Source of the DNA: Carallia brachiata
Taxonomy: Eukaryota; Streptophyta; Magnoliopsida; Malpighiales; Rhizophoraceae
Assembly (NCBI GenBank): GCA_021464245.1
Contig: JADCRB010000118.1
Coordinates: forward strand, 498,056 to 562,055
Length of the DNA: 64,000 bases
Direction: 5' to 3'
Of the stretch, positions 46,849-57,721 are shown in pieces (positions within the stretch are counted from its first letter, which is position 1; the number at the start of each line of letters is the position of its first letter). The notes under the pieces were generated by a model, which saw only the letters and a list, made by a program, of their open reading frames with translations, was not told where the DNA came from and ran no database searches. Made by a program: the position numbers and the translations under genes.

Positions 46849-48840
46849 AAAACCTATATCCCTTGGAGTTTACCGCATAGCCTATAAAAACCATTTGTTG
46901 TCTAATTTCTTTAATTGAGGATTATAAGTCCTTACTCTAGTAGGACAACCCCATCCAAATATATGTTTTAGATTAGATTTCCATTCATTTCATAACTCAA
47001 AAGAAGTTTTAAGAACAACCTTCAATGAAACTCTATTTAAGACAACAATGAAAATTTGAAGGTTTCACTATATAAATTTAATGGGATACTAAAATTATTG
47101 ATCATACTCCTCATATTGTCCATAAGTGTTCAGTTTCTCTTTAAAGAACTTATCAAATAAAGCTTTCATTAGTCCCATATCTATATACCTCCCATAACTA
47201 TTTTGATTTTTTATCCTTTTATTTCTTTACTTCAGCTTTGTATATTTAAAAAACATCAAATGCTTTAAGTTTATCAAACAATAAGTAAAGATACATAAAT
47301 CTTGTATAGTCATCAATAAATGAGATAAAATATCTTTGACCATGGAAACCAGGAAGTGGGAAATGGCCCACAAATGTCTATGTGCACAATCTCAAGAATT
47401 TCTAAAATTTTGTTGGCGCTTTTAGCATTCTTGTTGGTTTGCTTGGCTATTATGCAATCCACACAAGTACAAAATCTGTAAAATTAAGAGTTGTTAAAAC
47501 TTCATCATTTATTAGCCTTTTTATTCTCTTTAAAAAGATGTGGCCTAACCTTTTGTGTCATAATCGAGAAGATTACTCATTAATAATACATCTCTTTGTG
47601 CTCTACATTCCCAAGTGAGACCCAAATCGAATTTATATTACAAATTACTAGAACCAATATTATTTTTATTATGTAAAATACTGAAACTTTTGTATTCAAA
47701 AACAAATTAGTAACTAAACTGGGTTAATCTAGAAATTAAAACTAAATTCTTAGAGAATGATGGAACATAAAAAAATATTTTGAAGGTCTAAAACAAATCC
47801 AGATTTTAAAATTAAATAATAAGTCCCCACAGTCTCAAAATGAAAATGCATCCAATTTCCCAGATATATGTTTTGCTCTTTTTTTTTTTTTTTTTTTTTG
47901 CTTCCTTAGCTCCAAAAAACCCTGCAGAGTATTGGCCATATTGATTGTAAAACTATAATCAATCCACCAAGTATTATTTGGAACATCAACTAAAAAAATT
48001 GATGACACACTAAAGATATAAGAATATCTTTCTTTTCAAGCAATGCCTTATACTTCAGGCAAGCTTTTTTCAAGTACCTGGTCTCCTATAGAAGAAGCGC
48101 ATTGCCTTATTGCGAAATATTTTCATTGGCACATTTACATCTTTCTTTTAGTATGAAGCACCTTTATCATTTTTTACTTTCACCTTCTTTTTAATCACAA
48201 GATTAGCACTTTCTAAATTCTCGTGCTTTATTTTTTCCTCCTATTGAACACACATAGTCAAAAGCTCATTGATTGACCTTTTTTCCTTATGTGTGTTATA
48301 TGAAATCTTAAAAGTGTATATGCAAGAAGAAGAGAATTTAGGATAAATTATGCTAGAAAGGTATGAAATATATCAACTTCAAGGGACTTAAGTTTAGTAG
48401 CAATGTCCCTCATTTCTATAATATGCTCACGCATACCTGTAGAACTGTCAACGTTCTTTCCCAAAAGTTTTTTCACAAGAGTGTTGGCCAATGCCTTATC
48501 AAATATCACAAATTGTTCTTTAATAGCTTTCATGAAATCTTTGATCTTTTAATACTTTTATTGATGTGGGATTTAATGAGCATTAAACTTAGGTGATTAG
48601 ATCACTCTCACTTATCAAAAGCAATTCTTTTAGTTGACATACTTAATTTTGTAGGAATAGATGAATGATCCACACGAAAGGCCAAATCCATATTCATGCA
48701 TCCTAAAGTCAAAAGAACTTTTTCTTTCCAATCCACAAAATTGTCATCTGACAACAATAGAATATAGGAAAGATTATCAAAATAAGCAATAAAAACAACC
48801 ACATTAACTAAGAAATATACATACATTAATTCCATAAGAA

Positions 48841-49679
48841 TAAACTATTACAATATTTAAATTCAAACCATTTTGTGGGTAGAGGTCACTACACGCATTA
48901 AATTTATATATACTTTATAATAAGACTAATAAATTAAACATGAAAACTGAAAATTTTCATAACTATGGACATAGGAAAAACAAAATTTTAATATCTAATT
49001 CAAATTTTATTCTGATTAATTTAACAAAATAAATACCTCCTTGTGAGGTCAAATAATTATTTTAAGGAATTAATTGCAATTTTTACGTATCATTTATAAT
49101 CTAATGACTATATCTTTACGTGATTTTGTTTTAAATCACTAATATTATATAATTTAAGATGTTGTGGCTACTTTTAAATTGCCATGATATTTCTTAAAGA
49201 GCTCCATTACACTTTTAGAAACCTTTTTTACTTGACATTTTGCCCGATTGTGATGAGATTTTGATTTTTTATAACCATAGAACAATTTTTACTACCAAAA
49301 AAAAAACAATAAATATGTTTTTTTGTTGTTGCGAAAAATATGACTGTAGTTCCAAAAAATAAAATTTTGTTGCAATTGGACAAAATTTTGAGACAAAAAC
49401 ATTTTGGAAGTCTAATTTGTTTTCTTTCTTAGATGACATTTATATGACCAATTAAGATCACCTCGCAGCACGTGCTCTGTATGTGTGTGACAAAACATGC
49501 AGTATATATACATCCAGGAACATGCAGTAGAAAGTTCTTATAAAAGGCATTAGTGATTAAAATGTGACCTTAAAAAGAATATGAATCAGTTTGATGAATG
49601 ACATCATATATCATCAACTTTTTATAATCATTTGATGAAAATTCGATTACAACTAAACTAGGATTCTATAAATATATTG
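48841..49679. other. intergenic or old retroelement leader
   Basis: AT-rich DNA between the copia gag and the lectin copy 2 flank. The element's 5' LTR should lie here, but I could not fix it. No gene recognised. Confidence 0.35.
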
Positions 49680-50420
49680 TAATCAAATATTGATTCAATT
49701 TTTATTTAAAATTTTATAATTAAATCTCTATAATTATAAAATTTGTAGGCAAAGGAAAATAAAAGATAGAACTGAAGAACAAATCAATTTCAAATCTTCC
49801 TTTTTAAGAAAGAAAAAAAAACTCTAAAATTCACCAATTTTTTTGAGAGTCCTATTACGTGGATGTAAGAAAAAAAGACACAAGATAGACGCATGGTAAT
49901 CAAGTGATTGTTTTGTATAATTAGACGATTAATAGTTGTAAGAAAAAATTAATGAAAAATACGTTTATTTTGGTTAAAAATATCAATCGTCTAGTAGCCC
50001 AAAACATTCAACAATACATCTATTCCGCATCAACTTTTTCTTGTGTCCATTCAATTTTTTTCTTGCGTCCATGTACATTTTTTTCTTTTCTTAAAAAAGG
50101 AAAGAACAGCTCTCAAGTTTCTCAAAGTTAACAAAAGAAAAAGAAATACTTCCCAATCTTTTTTTTTGAATTTTCTTTAAAAACAAGTGAAATATTTCTG
50201 CTAAAACCAATTTAATTTAGCTAACTGTTTTTCTAAATCTAATTAACTATAAAAGCTAAATTAACTTGAACCAAATTTAGATGGGAAAAAACGAATTTTA
50301 AATTTCTTATTTGAAAAAAAAATAATTAATTTTAAGTGCCTTTTTATTTTTTTCTTTGAAATAAAACATAAGTAAAATTGAATTTATCAATAAATGTGAA
50401 TAACCTTGGCATCTTGCAGG
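49680..50420. repeat. 3' flank of lectin copy 2, paralogous to 39340-40444
   Basis: Co-linear with the 3' flank of lectin copy 1 and lacking the 39597-40190 extra sequence. It provides the left arm of the inverted repeat described separately. Confidence 0.65.
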
Positions 50421-50690
50421 TATACTCCCCACTAAATTTGGTTCAAGTTGAATTAGCTTTTATGGTAATTAGAATTGGAAAAATAGTTAGCTAAATTAAA
50501 TTAATTTTAGTAGAAATTTTTTACTTTTTTTTTAAGAAAACAAAAAAAAAAGGGAAGTATTTCTTTTTCTTTTATTTCCTTTGAGAAACTTCGGAGTTGT
50601 TCTTTTTCTTTTCTTAATTGTGTAGTTACACAAAATAATCGATTAATTATTATATATCTGTTTTGCTTCAACCTTTTTCCTACATCTATG
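49862..50690. repeat. large imperfect inverted repeat
   Basis: The best-matched arms are about 50090-50290 and 50425-50640. Words such as tttctcaaag, agaaaaagaaatacttccc, tttaatttagctaact and ttgaaccaaatttag on the left pair with their reverse complements on the right. Weaker pairing extends to 49862-49935 and 50641-50690. The spacer is about 140 bp. Since the left arm belongs to the duplicated lectin flank, the right arm is an inverted secondary copy. Confidence 0.75.
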
Positions 50691-50734
50691 TACATTTTTC
50701 CTTTTAAAATGTTGAGGCTCGAGTTTAAGGATGG

Positions 50735-52203
50735 GTTTCTGATGATACCGGCTAGATATACAACCCAATATCATCATCATAGTTGTCAACATATCCATAG
50801 AAACCAACGATTTTTTAGCTCTCTCTAGTGGACAGAGAACTTGACAACGCCAGTGCTACTGTCACCTCTATCGTAGTCATGGCCACAAGTATAGGTGTCA
50901 AAACGGGTCATCGGGTTGGGTTCGGGTTGGGTCATTTCGGGTTTGGGTCACTTCGGGTCGGGTTACTTACGGGTCAAGTTATCTTCGGGTCATTTTGGGT
51001 TGGGTCACTTCGGGTTCGGGTCGGGTTCGAGTCAACCCACGGGTTGGCCACGTCATCAAAAATAATGACGTGACATTTTTTATTAAAAATTTTAAAATTT
51101 CAAAAATTTTACTAAAAATTCTTAAAAATCAAAGAAAATCATATGATTGAAAAATAATTGAAAATTTTTCTTCTAAAATATTTTTAAAAATTAAAATAAA
51201 ATTTAAAACTGTATAAAAAATCTCAAATATTCTAAAAAAATTTATAATTAAGATTTATTGAAAATAGTATAATCTTATACTTTTTATAATATAAAATATG
51301 CTAAATTTTTTCATTTTATTTTTTGTTCCCTTAAGAAAAAAAAAAGTTCGGGTCAACGGGTCGGGTTAGGGTTGGGTCGGGTTTGACCCAAAAATTTTCG
51401 GGTCATTCGGGTTCGGGTCATTTCGAGTTAGGTCATCCTTCGGGGTCGGGTTCGGGTCGTATTTTTTCGGGCGGGTTCGGGTCAACCCATCGGGTCGGGT
51501 CAGTTTTTGACACCTCTAGCCACAAGCTCCATATTTTCTCAAAGATTATAAGTTATAAAGGCTTAGGTGAGTACACAACTCATACAAAGGTATCTAATAT
51601 TTTTTTTTTTGATTTTTTAAAGTTAATTATCTAATTATCTATATTATTTTAATTTCATTTTGATGTCATCTAATATATACTCACCAAATATTGTCCATTC
51701 TCAAATTCGTCAAAAATGTTAGTTTTGATATGAACAGCATCATTCCACTTCCCATATGCTCTAGCAATGGTTGCTAAAATATTCGTTTCCAGCATTTTCT
51801 AGTGGCGCAGAGACATGAGTCACATGGCAACGTTAGAAATGTGAAAAATCGATAGAGATGCGACAGAAACGGCATCTTTCCAATATGCCTTGATGACCTG
51901 AGCAGTAACAGGACCGCCGGGACCGTCGGGACCGCCATTTTTTAGGCTCTCGTATCGTATGCTGCCACTTGCAGCTTGGATGGTGATGAGCTGAAGACAA
52001 GTGAATCCACAACAGCCTCTCTAGTAATTGCTATATTGCCTTAAATATGGCAGCTTTCACAGCACCCCTGCACCTGCAGTATAACCCATCATCACCACAT
52101 TAGCAATCTTTATTGTAATTAAGATCTCTCTTTCGAAAAAAAGGAAAAAGCTTATTAGGACATCAATTAAGAGTTAAAGACAAGATTGCACGTTAATTCC
52201 CAT
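50735..52203 (-). pseudogene. jacalin-related lectin pseudogene, copy 2
   Basis: Exon 1 is MGIN from ATG 52203, with a GTGCAA donor. The second exon, near 52060-51890, is heavily decayed; a stretch equivalent to TGAVVDSLVFS is readable, followed by GGPDGPGGPV. A third exon, around 51780-51665, has a readable AYGKWNDAV block. The next piece reads YGACGHDYDRGDSSTGVVKF, and GFYGYVDNYDDD lies near 50800-50770. Several stops and frame changes are present. The coding region is cut by a 629-bp hAT MITE (50890-51518), and its promoter is displaced by a 2.07-kb insertion (52257-54327). Clearly non-functional. Confidence 0.85.
50890..51518. mobile_element. hAT-type MITE in an exon of lectin copy 2
   Basis: 629 bp with terminal repeats TATAGGTGTCAAAAC and, reverse-complemented, TAGAGGTGTCAAAAAC. 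The perfect 8-bp TSD is gccacaag (50882-50889 and 51519-51526). The subterminal regions are arrays of CGGGTTCGGGTC words, inverted at the other end. The core is AT-rich with no coding capacity. Removing one TSD and the element restores the lectin exon sequence at the junction, which proves the boundaries. Confidence 0.93.
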
Positions 52204-52256
52204 ATTAAATGTATCTGCCTCTCTTGTGTGAGTGTATAAGATGCTGGTATATCTAT

Positions 52257-54327
52257 ATCTATATCTATATTATAAATACATACATACACACATAAATAAA
52301 TATATATATATATATATAAAGTCAAAACTGAGAGAAAGTTTTCAACTTTTCTCTTTCTGGCACGTGTCAAATTGTCGAGTTAAAGGAAATAAAAGGAAAA
52401 AAATCTCAAATTTCTATCTATGCTTCAATTCTATTTATATTTTTCCCTTTTTTGCTTCAGTAAAATAAAAAGAATGGAAAAAAAAAACTTAAAATACTCT
52501 ACATTAAAATCCTATATTTGCTATATAGTAGAAAAGGAAACAAATTAACAAATACAATTTCTTTAAAACCTAATTGAAATTGAAATTTGGCTTTCATATT
52601 CATTATTTTAAAAATCTATAATCAGTTTTTTTTTTCTCTCAAATTGGACCTTAAGAAAAATCTCCTCTTTATTCTCTTGAGAACAGAAATTAGTAAACAC
52701 CAAAGACAGACTGTATATAAAAGAGAGAAAAAAAAGAAACAAATTGGTTGAAGAGAAAAAAAAAAACCAAATTAGTAATCAGTTTTTATAGGCAAAAACA
52801 ATATCAACCACATATTACACACGAGATTATTTATTAAGCTTGCGTATTGAATTGACATAAAATATTTTCTCCAAAGTTGTGAAAAAGTCTCTTCAAGAGT
52901 ATATGAATGTTAGAATAAGGTAATTACACTAACTAGTACGTCAAAGAATTTAATTATCTTATGATCATTGTTAAATTTAAGGAGATTTCTATTTTGATTC
53001 CTTTTTTTAAGTGAGTGTAAATTACTCATAATTTTACACCACATATTAAGTGGGATTCATTTAAATAAAAAAATTAAAGATAATATTTAAATAATATTAG
53101 ATTATGAGTTAATTTTATTAAAAAAAATTAATATCTTTTACACTTAATGAAGCTTCAAAGCTCAAAAATACTAGAATGGAAATAGACTCGATACCATTGT
53201 TAAACAAACTACTGATAAACAATTTACATGGAAAAAAAAATATTTGAAAGAAATGACACATGATAACAACAAGGAGGCTTGCTATATACTAGCAGTTGGT
53301 TGCTTCTTTCACCGCAGACAGTATAACAAAGGCTTACGGTATTTCGGTAAAGCTGCAAAAACATTGTCACCTTGCCACCTATATGCAACAGGTATGGTAC
53401 TAATAAGTCATAAGGAAATAAGTGGAGCCAACTTTTTGCAGATAATTCTTGAGATGCAAAGCTCCAGATCATCAACTTACGAAATCAATTTCGAGAAATG
53501 ATTTGTCCCACCCCCACTATAGCTCCAAAGATCAAGCAATTTGTAATGTGCAAAAAGATAGGAAAACATCTTCGGAAGAAGAACTATTATGAAATTGAAG
53601 GCATGAGAGAGGCACAATTTACCTGTATCAAACGTTCTATTGAAATAGAGCTCTATAAGCTTCGATTTTCTTTCGATAGAACACACTCAATATTCTGTTC
53701 GTGATAAACATTTATGTGCTATTCTTCTAACTTTTAACTACTTTTGTTTTTCAGAGGAGAAGAATAGGGGGTTACAATGTAATAATTTTTCCACTTCTAA
53801 ATTCTTAACTTTTTTCATATATTCTTTCATTCTCTCTTTATCTCTCTATTTATGATAATATATTCTTTTGCTATTTTAAAAATTTAAATCATGTCTCCAT
53901 TATTACACATATTTGAAGTCCTTTATTTTTTGAAAAAAAGAGTTTTGTCAAATGCAAAGATGGAAAAGCTCTTACAACTACTCAATGATTATCTTAAATA
54001 TATTCTTTAGTTTGATAGTGATAACATTTCCAATGTAGTACATCTTTATTTGTGCAAAAATTAATAGGGCTTATAAAATTTTTAAAAAAACATAATGGTA
54101 CCCAAATTAGCATTTTATCAAACAAATAATCAAAAACATGTAACCACAAAACAAATGGAATAGTATAGTATAAAAAAAATAAAATTTCCTTAAAGATCAG
54201 TATCGATTTTCACATATATAATTATAATATTGCTACATTATTTACAATAACAAAAATATTACATGACATCTCAATATCTAATTGAACATTTATTAATATT
54301 TTTCAAAAATGCGCGGGTCTGACCTTA
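52257..54327. mobile_element. 2.07-kb insertion in the lectin copy 2 leader, carries an F-box-like gene fragment
   Basis: The lectin 5' leader reads gtgtgagtg...ctggtatatctat up to 52256 and resumes as gtatatctatgttaatgaag at 54328. The 10-bp word gtatatctat is present on both sides (52247-52256 and 54328-54337). The matching place in lectin copy 1 is uninterrupted (ggtatatgttaatgaag). The insert starts in a TATCTA microsatellite and ends gcgcgggtctgacctta. A 10-bp TSD would fit a Mutator-type element, while the GCGCGGGTC...CTTAG end resembles a Helitron 3' end. No TIRs or hairpin were seen, so the class is open. Confidence 0.65.
53244..53701 (+). pseudogene. F-box-like (At1g67623/At2g35280-type) gene fragment
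   Basis: A first frame reads NNKEACYILAVGCFF and YFGKAAKTLSPCHLYATGMV. It resembles the repeat-like C-terminal part of this plant F-box-like family, where an EA-Y--G----F segment is followed by a KAA---H--A-Y--G-I segment. A second frame, 53498-53704, continues with FREMICPTP, and the two are joined by a one-base frame change. The F-box domain is missing. It is a captured fragment inside the 52257-54327 insertion. Confidence 0.55.
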
Positions 54328-54392
54328 GTATATCTATGTTAATGAAGATGAAGACCCCTCCCCTGAGGAGTGGAATTTATAGATCGGTCGTA
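54328..54392 (-). promoter_or_regulatory. displaced promoter of lectin copy 2
   Basis: The block gttaatgaagatgaagac...gtggaatttataga matches the leader and TATA region of the intact lectin gene (56770-56820) and of copy 1 (41945-41996). The TATA box is at 54374-54381. It is now about 2.1 kb from its ATG. Confidence 0.7.
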
Positions 54393-55302
54393 GAGGCATA
54401 CATTGTAACAGATTAGGACATATGACATTCGAAAAATCACATTTGTAATTAACGGACATTTTTTATATCTTTTTTTTTTCAGTAACCACACTCATAATTC
54501 TTTTTTTTTTTTTAAATTTCAACTGCAATTAAGTCCCATTTAAAATTTTTGTTGTTTTCTAGCATACGATATCGACTTTACTTAATTCATCTAACTGGTG
54601 AGTTAAATTTAAAATTGTTTTTACTTCTCATAAAAATTTATTAAATATAATATTAAAATAATATTTGATTAACGTGTAGACAACAAAAAATTTATTCAAT
54701 TTTTATAAATTTTTATTCATGTTTCTTTGAATGTCTCTATTTTAATCTCATTGTGTTGAACTCTAGTATTTTTGTGTACTATTCTTTTTTTATTTGATTA
54801 TTATATCTTCTAAAAAAAGTTAACATACTAATTCAGAAAAGTACATATTTAGCCCTTTATATGTCTTGAATATTCAACGCTTCGCGCAATATTGGATTTC
54901 TCTGTACCTTGAAACTCCTTATTTATGTCATTCCTTTTTTGTTGCATATCATAATCTTCTTATTTTGATTGGACATTGTGTTAATTAGATTGGGGTTTTT
55001 TTTTTGTTTGTTATAGAAGTTTAAAATTGTCATCAGGGAGCAACAGGCACCTAAGATACAAAGTTAATAATAAGGAACAATAGATAACTTAAAATAGATA
55101 GTCTTACCTTTTAGCACAAACCACTTTTATTAAAACACATAATAACAAGAGAACACAAGTACACTCTCATCAATTTTTATTATATTAGAGTCCTTAATTA
55201 GTAGTATATATGTAAACATATCAAACCAACAGTACTTATTGACATGGACTCTTGTTCTACTTTAATTTAGCACCATCGATCGACTTCTTCAAGCATGAAT
55301 GT
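54393..55302. other. intergenic DNA between lectin loci
   Basis: AT-rich sequence, poly-T runs near 54470 and 54499. The ~100 bp before 55303 probably hold the 3' UTR of the intact lectin gene. Confidence 0.45.
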
Positions 55303-56252
55303 TCATGCCATGGGCTTGATGTAAATCCCTATATTCTGAATGAAATTATCAGAAAATACAAAAAACCCTGAGATTTGTGCATTCTCCAATGGAGGGCTAG
55401 AAAATTTCACCGTGTCTGTAGTGACCCCATCTGGATTATCTTCCTCGTGTCCATAAGGTCCATAAGTATTTCCCGAGTTTGTGGTAAATGATATGGCTGT
55501 GACATAAATGCCCTCTCGATTAGTCCAATTCGCATATGCTCCAGCAATTGATGTTATATATTCAACCAAAGTAAATTCCACCTGGCCATCGATACATACA
55601 GTTTGCACTCAGATTGATAAGTAATGATTGTACACCATATGATAGAACAAAAACATCCGCCACAAATAAATAAATAAAAAAATGCCTACTGACATTAGCG
55701 GGACTGCCGCCGTTGCCGCCAAACTTTACAGAGTACTCCTCCTGCCCACTTTCGTCTTGGGCGGTGATGGCAAGGGAATCAATGACAGTACCATGACCTA
55801 CTATTATCTCCGTAATGTAGCCATCCTTAGGAGTCTGGAAGGACCCACTGCTCGCCGAAGTTTCTCTGCCCCAAGGTCCTACACTGATAACACCCCCGGC
55901 CTCCACCTACAATATATATATATAGGTTGGTACTGACTCTTAAAAATAAACGAATTAAAATTAATGATATTGAAATACAATACCGGCTTTGAAAAAAATC
56001 CAATTTTCACAATATAGATGTCAGCAAATCCATAAAAGCCAGCGACTTTAGCATTCTTCAGCGTTGGAAGAGAGAACTTGACAACGCCAGTGGCCCCAGA
56101 TGGTCTGTCGTAGTCATAGCCATAAGGTCCATATGTTTTCAAATTTGTGATAAACGTCAGAGATGTGACATAAACTTCCCCCAAGTATGTCCCATATGCT
56201 CCAGCAATTGATGTTAAATATTCATTGGAACCCAACTCCACCTGCAATATGC

Positions 56253-56291
<39 letters not shown>

Positions 56292-56720
56292 CACATTAAA
56301 ATTATGCCAAATTTGAGTATATAATTTAATATTGCATAGTAATTAATGTCATGGTCACCGTAGAAGTATCAACGCCGCCCGGACCGCCATATGCTAGGAT
56401 CTCGCTGGCCCCACTTGCATCTTGGACGGTGAAGACAAGTGAATCAAGAACAGCCCCTGTAGCAATTGTTATTTCCTTAATGTCCCCTCCTGTTGGAATC
56501 CGGAAGCTCCAATTATCGACGGCTTGTTCTCTGCCCCATGGACCAGCCTTGATAACAGGTTCCACATCCGCCTGCCCCATTACATTACATTAAATACAGG
56601 TGCAAGCAGTTGCACCACATTAGCAATCTCACAGGAATCTCGAGAGAGGGAAAAGAAGGAAAAAAAAATGCATAGCAAAGTGATTATTAGTGAAAGAAAA
56701 GATTGTACCTTAATTGCCAT
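55303..56720 (-). CDS. two-domain jacalin-related lectin, five exons
   Basis: Exons are 56720-56709, 56571-56359, 56241-55984, 55906-55694 and 55581-55303. All introns are GT..AG and phase 0. The product is 324 residues. Domain 1 covers about residues 7-161 (AGPWGRE at 13, then TGAVLDSLVF, AYGGPGGVD, NEYLTSIAGAYG, TYGPYGYDYD and KVAGFYGF). Domain 2 covers 162-324 (VGPWGRE at 170, VEYITSIAGAYANW, NTYGPYGHEEDNPDG, ISGFFVF). Exons 2 and 4 are both 213 bp, so the second domain arose by duplication of an exon pair. Jacalin-related lectins bind sugars through loops around GPWG and a C-terminal GxxxD. Here GxxxD is replaced by DIYIV and DNFIQ, so mannose binding may be lost or changed. No signal peptide is visible, which suits the cytosolic/nuclear branch. 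Codes without a break. Confidence 0.92.
56242..56358 (-). other. lectin intron 2 with TA microsatellite
   Basis: The 117-bp intron holds an uninterrupted TA run at about 56253-56290, close to the acceptor. Length variation here could affect splicing. Confidence 0.7.
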
Positions 56721-56808
56721 AGGTAATGTAATGTAATGTAATGTCTGCCTCTTTTGTGTGAGTGTGTGCTATGTTGATGAAGATGAAGATCCCTGACCCC
56801 AGTGGTGG

Positions 56809-56816
56809 AATTTATA
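56809..56816 (-). promoter_or_regulatory. TATA box of the intact lectin gene
   Basis: TATAAATT on the minus strand, 89 bp upstream of the ATG, at the same distance as in copy 1 (88 bp). Confidence 0.65.
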
Positions 56817-56820
56817 GGCG

Positions 56821-57720
56821 ATTATGGGAGGCGTTGCGGCATGCTGCTGCCTATAGCACTAAAATAGATACAAACATACAACATGTGAAAATCAAATTCG
56901 TAATGAAGCACCGGACAAAAGAATTTTTTTTTTTCCATTAAAAAACCTATTAAGTCACGAGCTACATAATATTGAAATAATTCTCCAATTCCCATTAATC
57001 TCACACGATCCTTTTCTATGATCAAAACGCAAAACTTCCATAATAGAAGGCTAAGTTCAAATCACTGGTGATAATAACATGCTGATTATAATAGAGTACC
57101 ATATATAGGTATATTTTTATGGTCATATTCAATCTATACTCTTTTTTTAAAATTTTTTTATTAAAAACTAATTTTAAATGTAGTTCATATTATCTTAAAT
57201 ATACTAAAATTACCTTAACCTTTGATTTAAAAAAAAATCATTTTTTTTCTTTTTTGTTCATGTAGTATGGCTAGAGTGTGACCATGAAGTATACTCATAT
57301 ATTTTTTCCCAATATTTTATTACAAAACATTAGCTAACTATAAAATTATTAAATGGTCCCATTTTCCTTGCCTCCTCTACTTTGAGCGCATACATTATAT
57401 GTGTATGTAATATTTTAAATGAATTTAGTATTTTTCAACATAGAATTTATGAAAAATCACTATGTTACTCCATTTTATGTTGTAATTAGTATTTTTGTTA
57501 AGAACTTCCAAAGCATATATTATTATATCTATTTTATCTACATGTAACATGATATTTTAACACACACACACACGCACACACATATATATAGTATCCAATA
57601 TAATTACTTGAGTAAATGATATTTATTGATTATTATTTTTTATCACCAAATTATTCATTCTTATGTTTATTGGAAAACAAAAACAATATATGGATGACCT
57701 TTAAGACACATTAATTAAAA
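56821..57720. other. upstream region of the lectin gene
   Basis: AT-rich, no gene recognised. A CA/CACG microsatellite lies at about 57561-57582. A minus-strand frame at 56822-57025 has no recognisable domain. Confidence 0.4.
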
Positions 57721-57721
57721 G

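Larger units (their letters stand above)
42484..48840 (-). mobile_element. decayed Ty1/copia retrotransposon with nested insertions
   Basis: Reading the minus strand from the right. Gag is at 48835-48240 (DNFVDWKEKVLLTLGCMNMD, MREHIIEMRDIATKLKSLEV). The integrase core is at about 47400-47250 (IDICGPF, IDDYTRF), followed by the FGWGCPTRVRTYNP block near 46950. Reverse transcriptase runs from about 46300 to 45290 (KDMGEA near 45370). The RT C-terminus is at 43527-43342 (IPYASTVGRLMYAQV) and RNase H at 43106-42813 (VVFFSKNNKS). Every domain carries stops or frame changes. It is interrupted by an LTR-like segment (about 43564-45285) and by an M2 MITE (46363-46848). It is dead and old. The 5' LTR was not located. 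Confidence 0.85.

Noticed and set aside
52257..54327. Firm call of a Helitron
   Set aside because: The 3' end resembles one, but the terminal hairpin and a proper CTRR are missing and a 10-bp repeat flanks the segment.
56351..56593. Plus-strand frames over the lectin exons
   Set aside because: They are antisense shadows of the lectin coding sequence.
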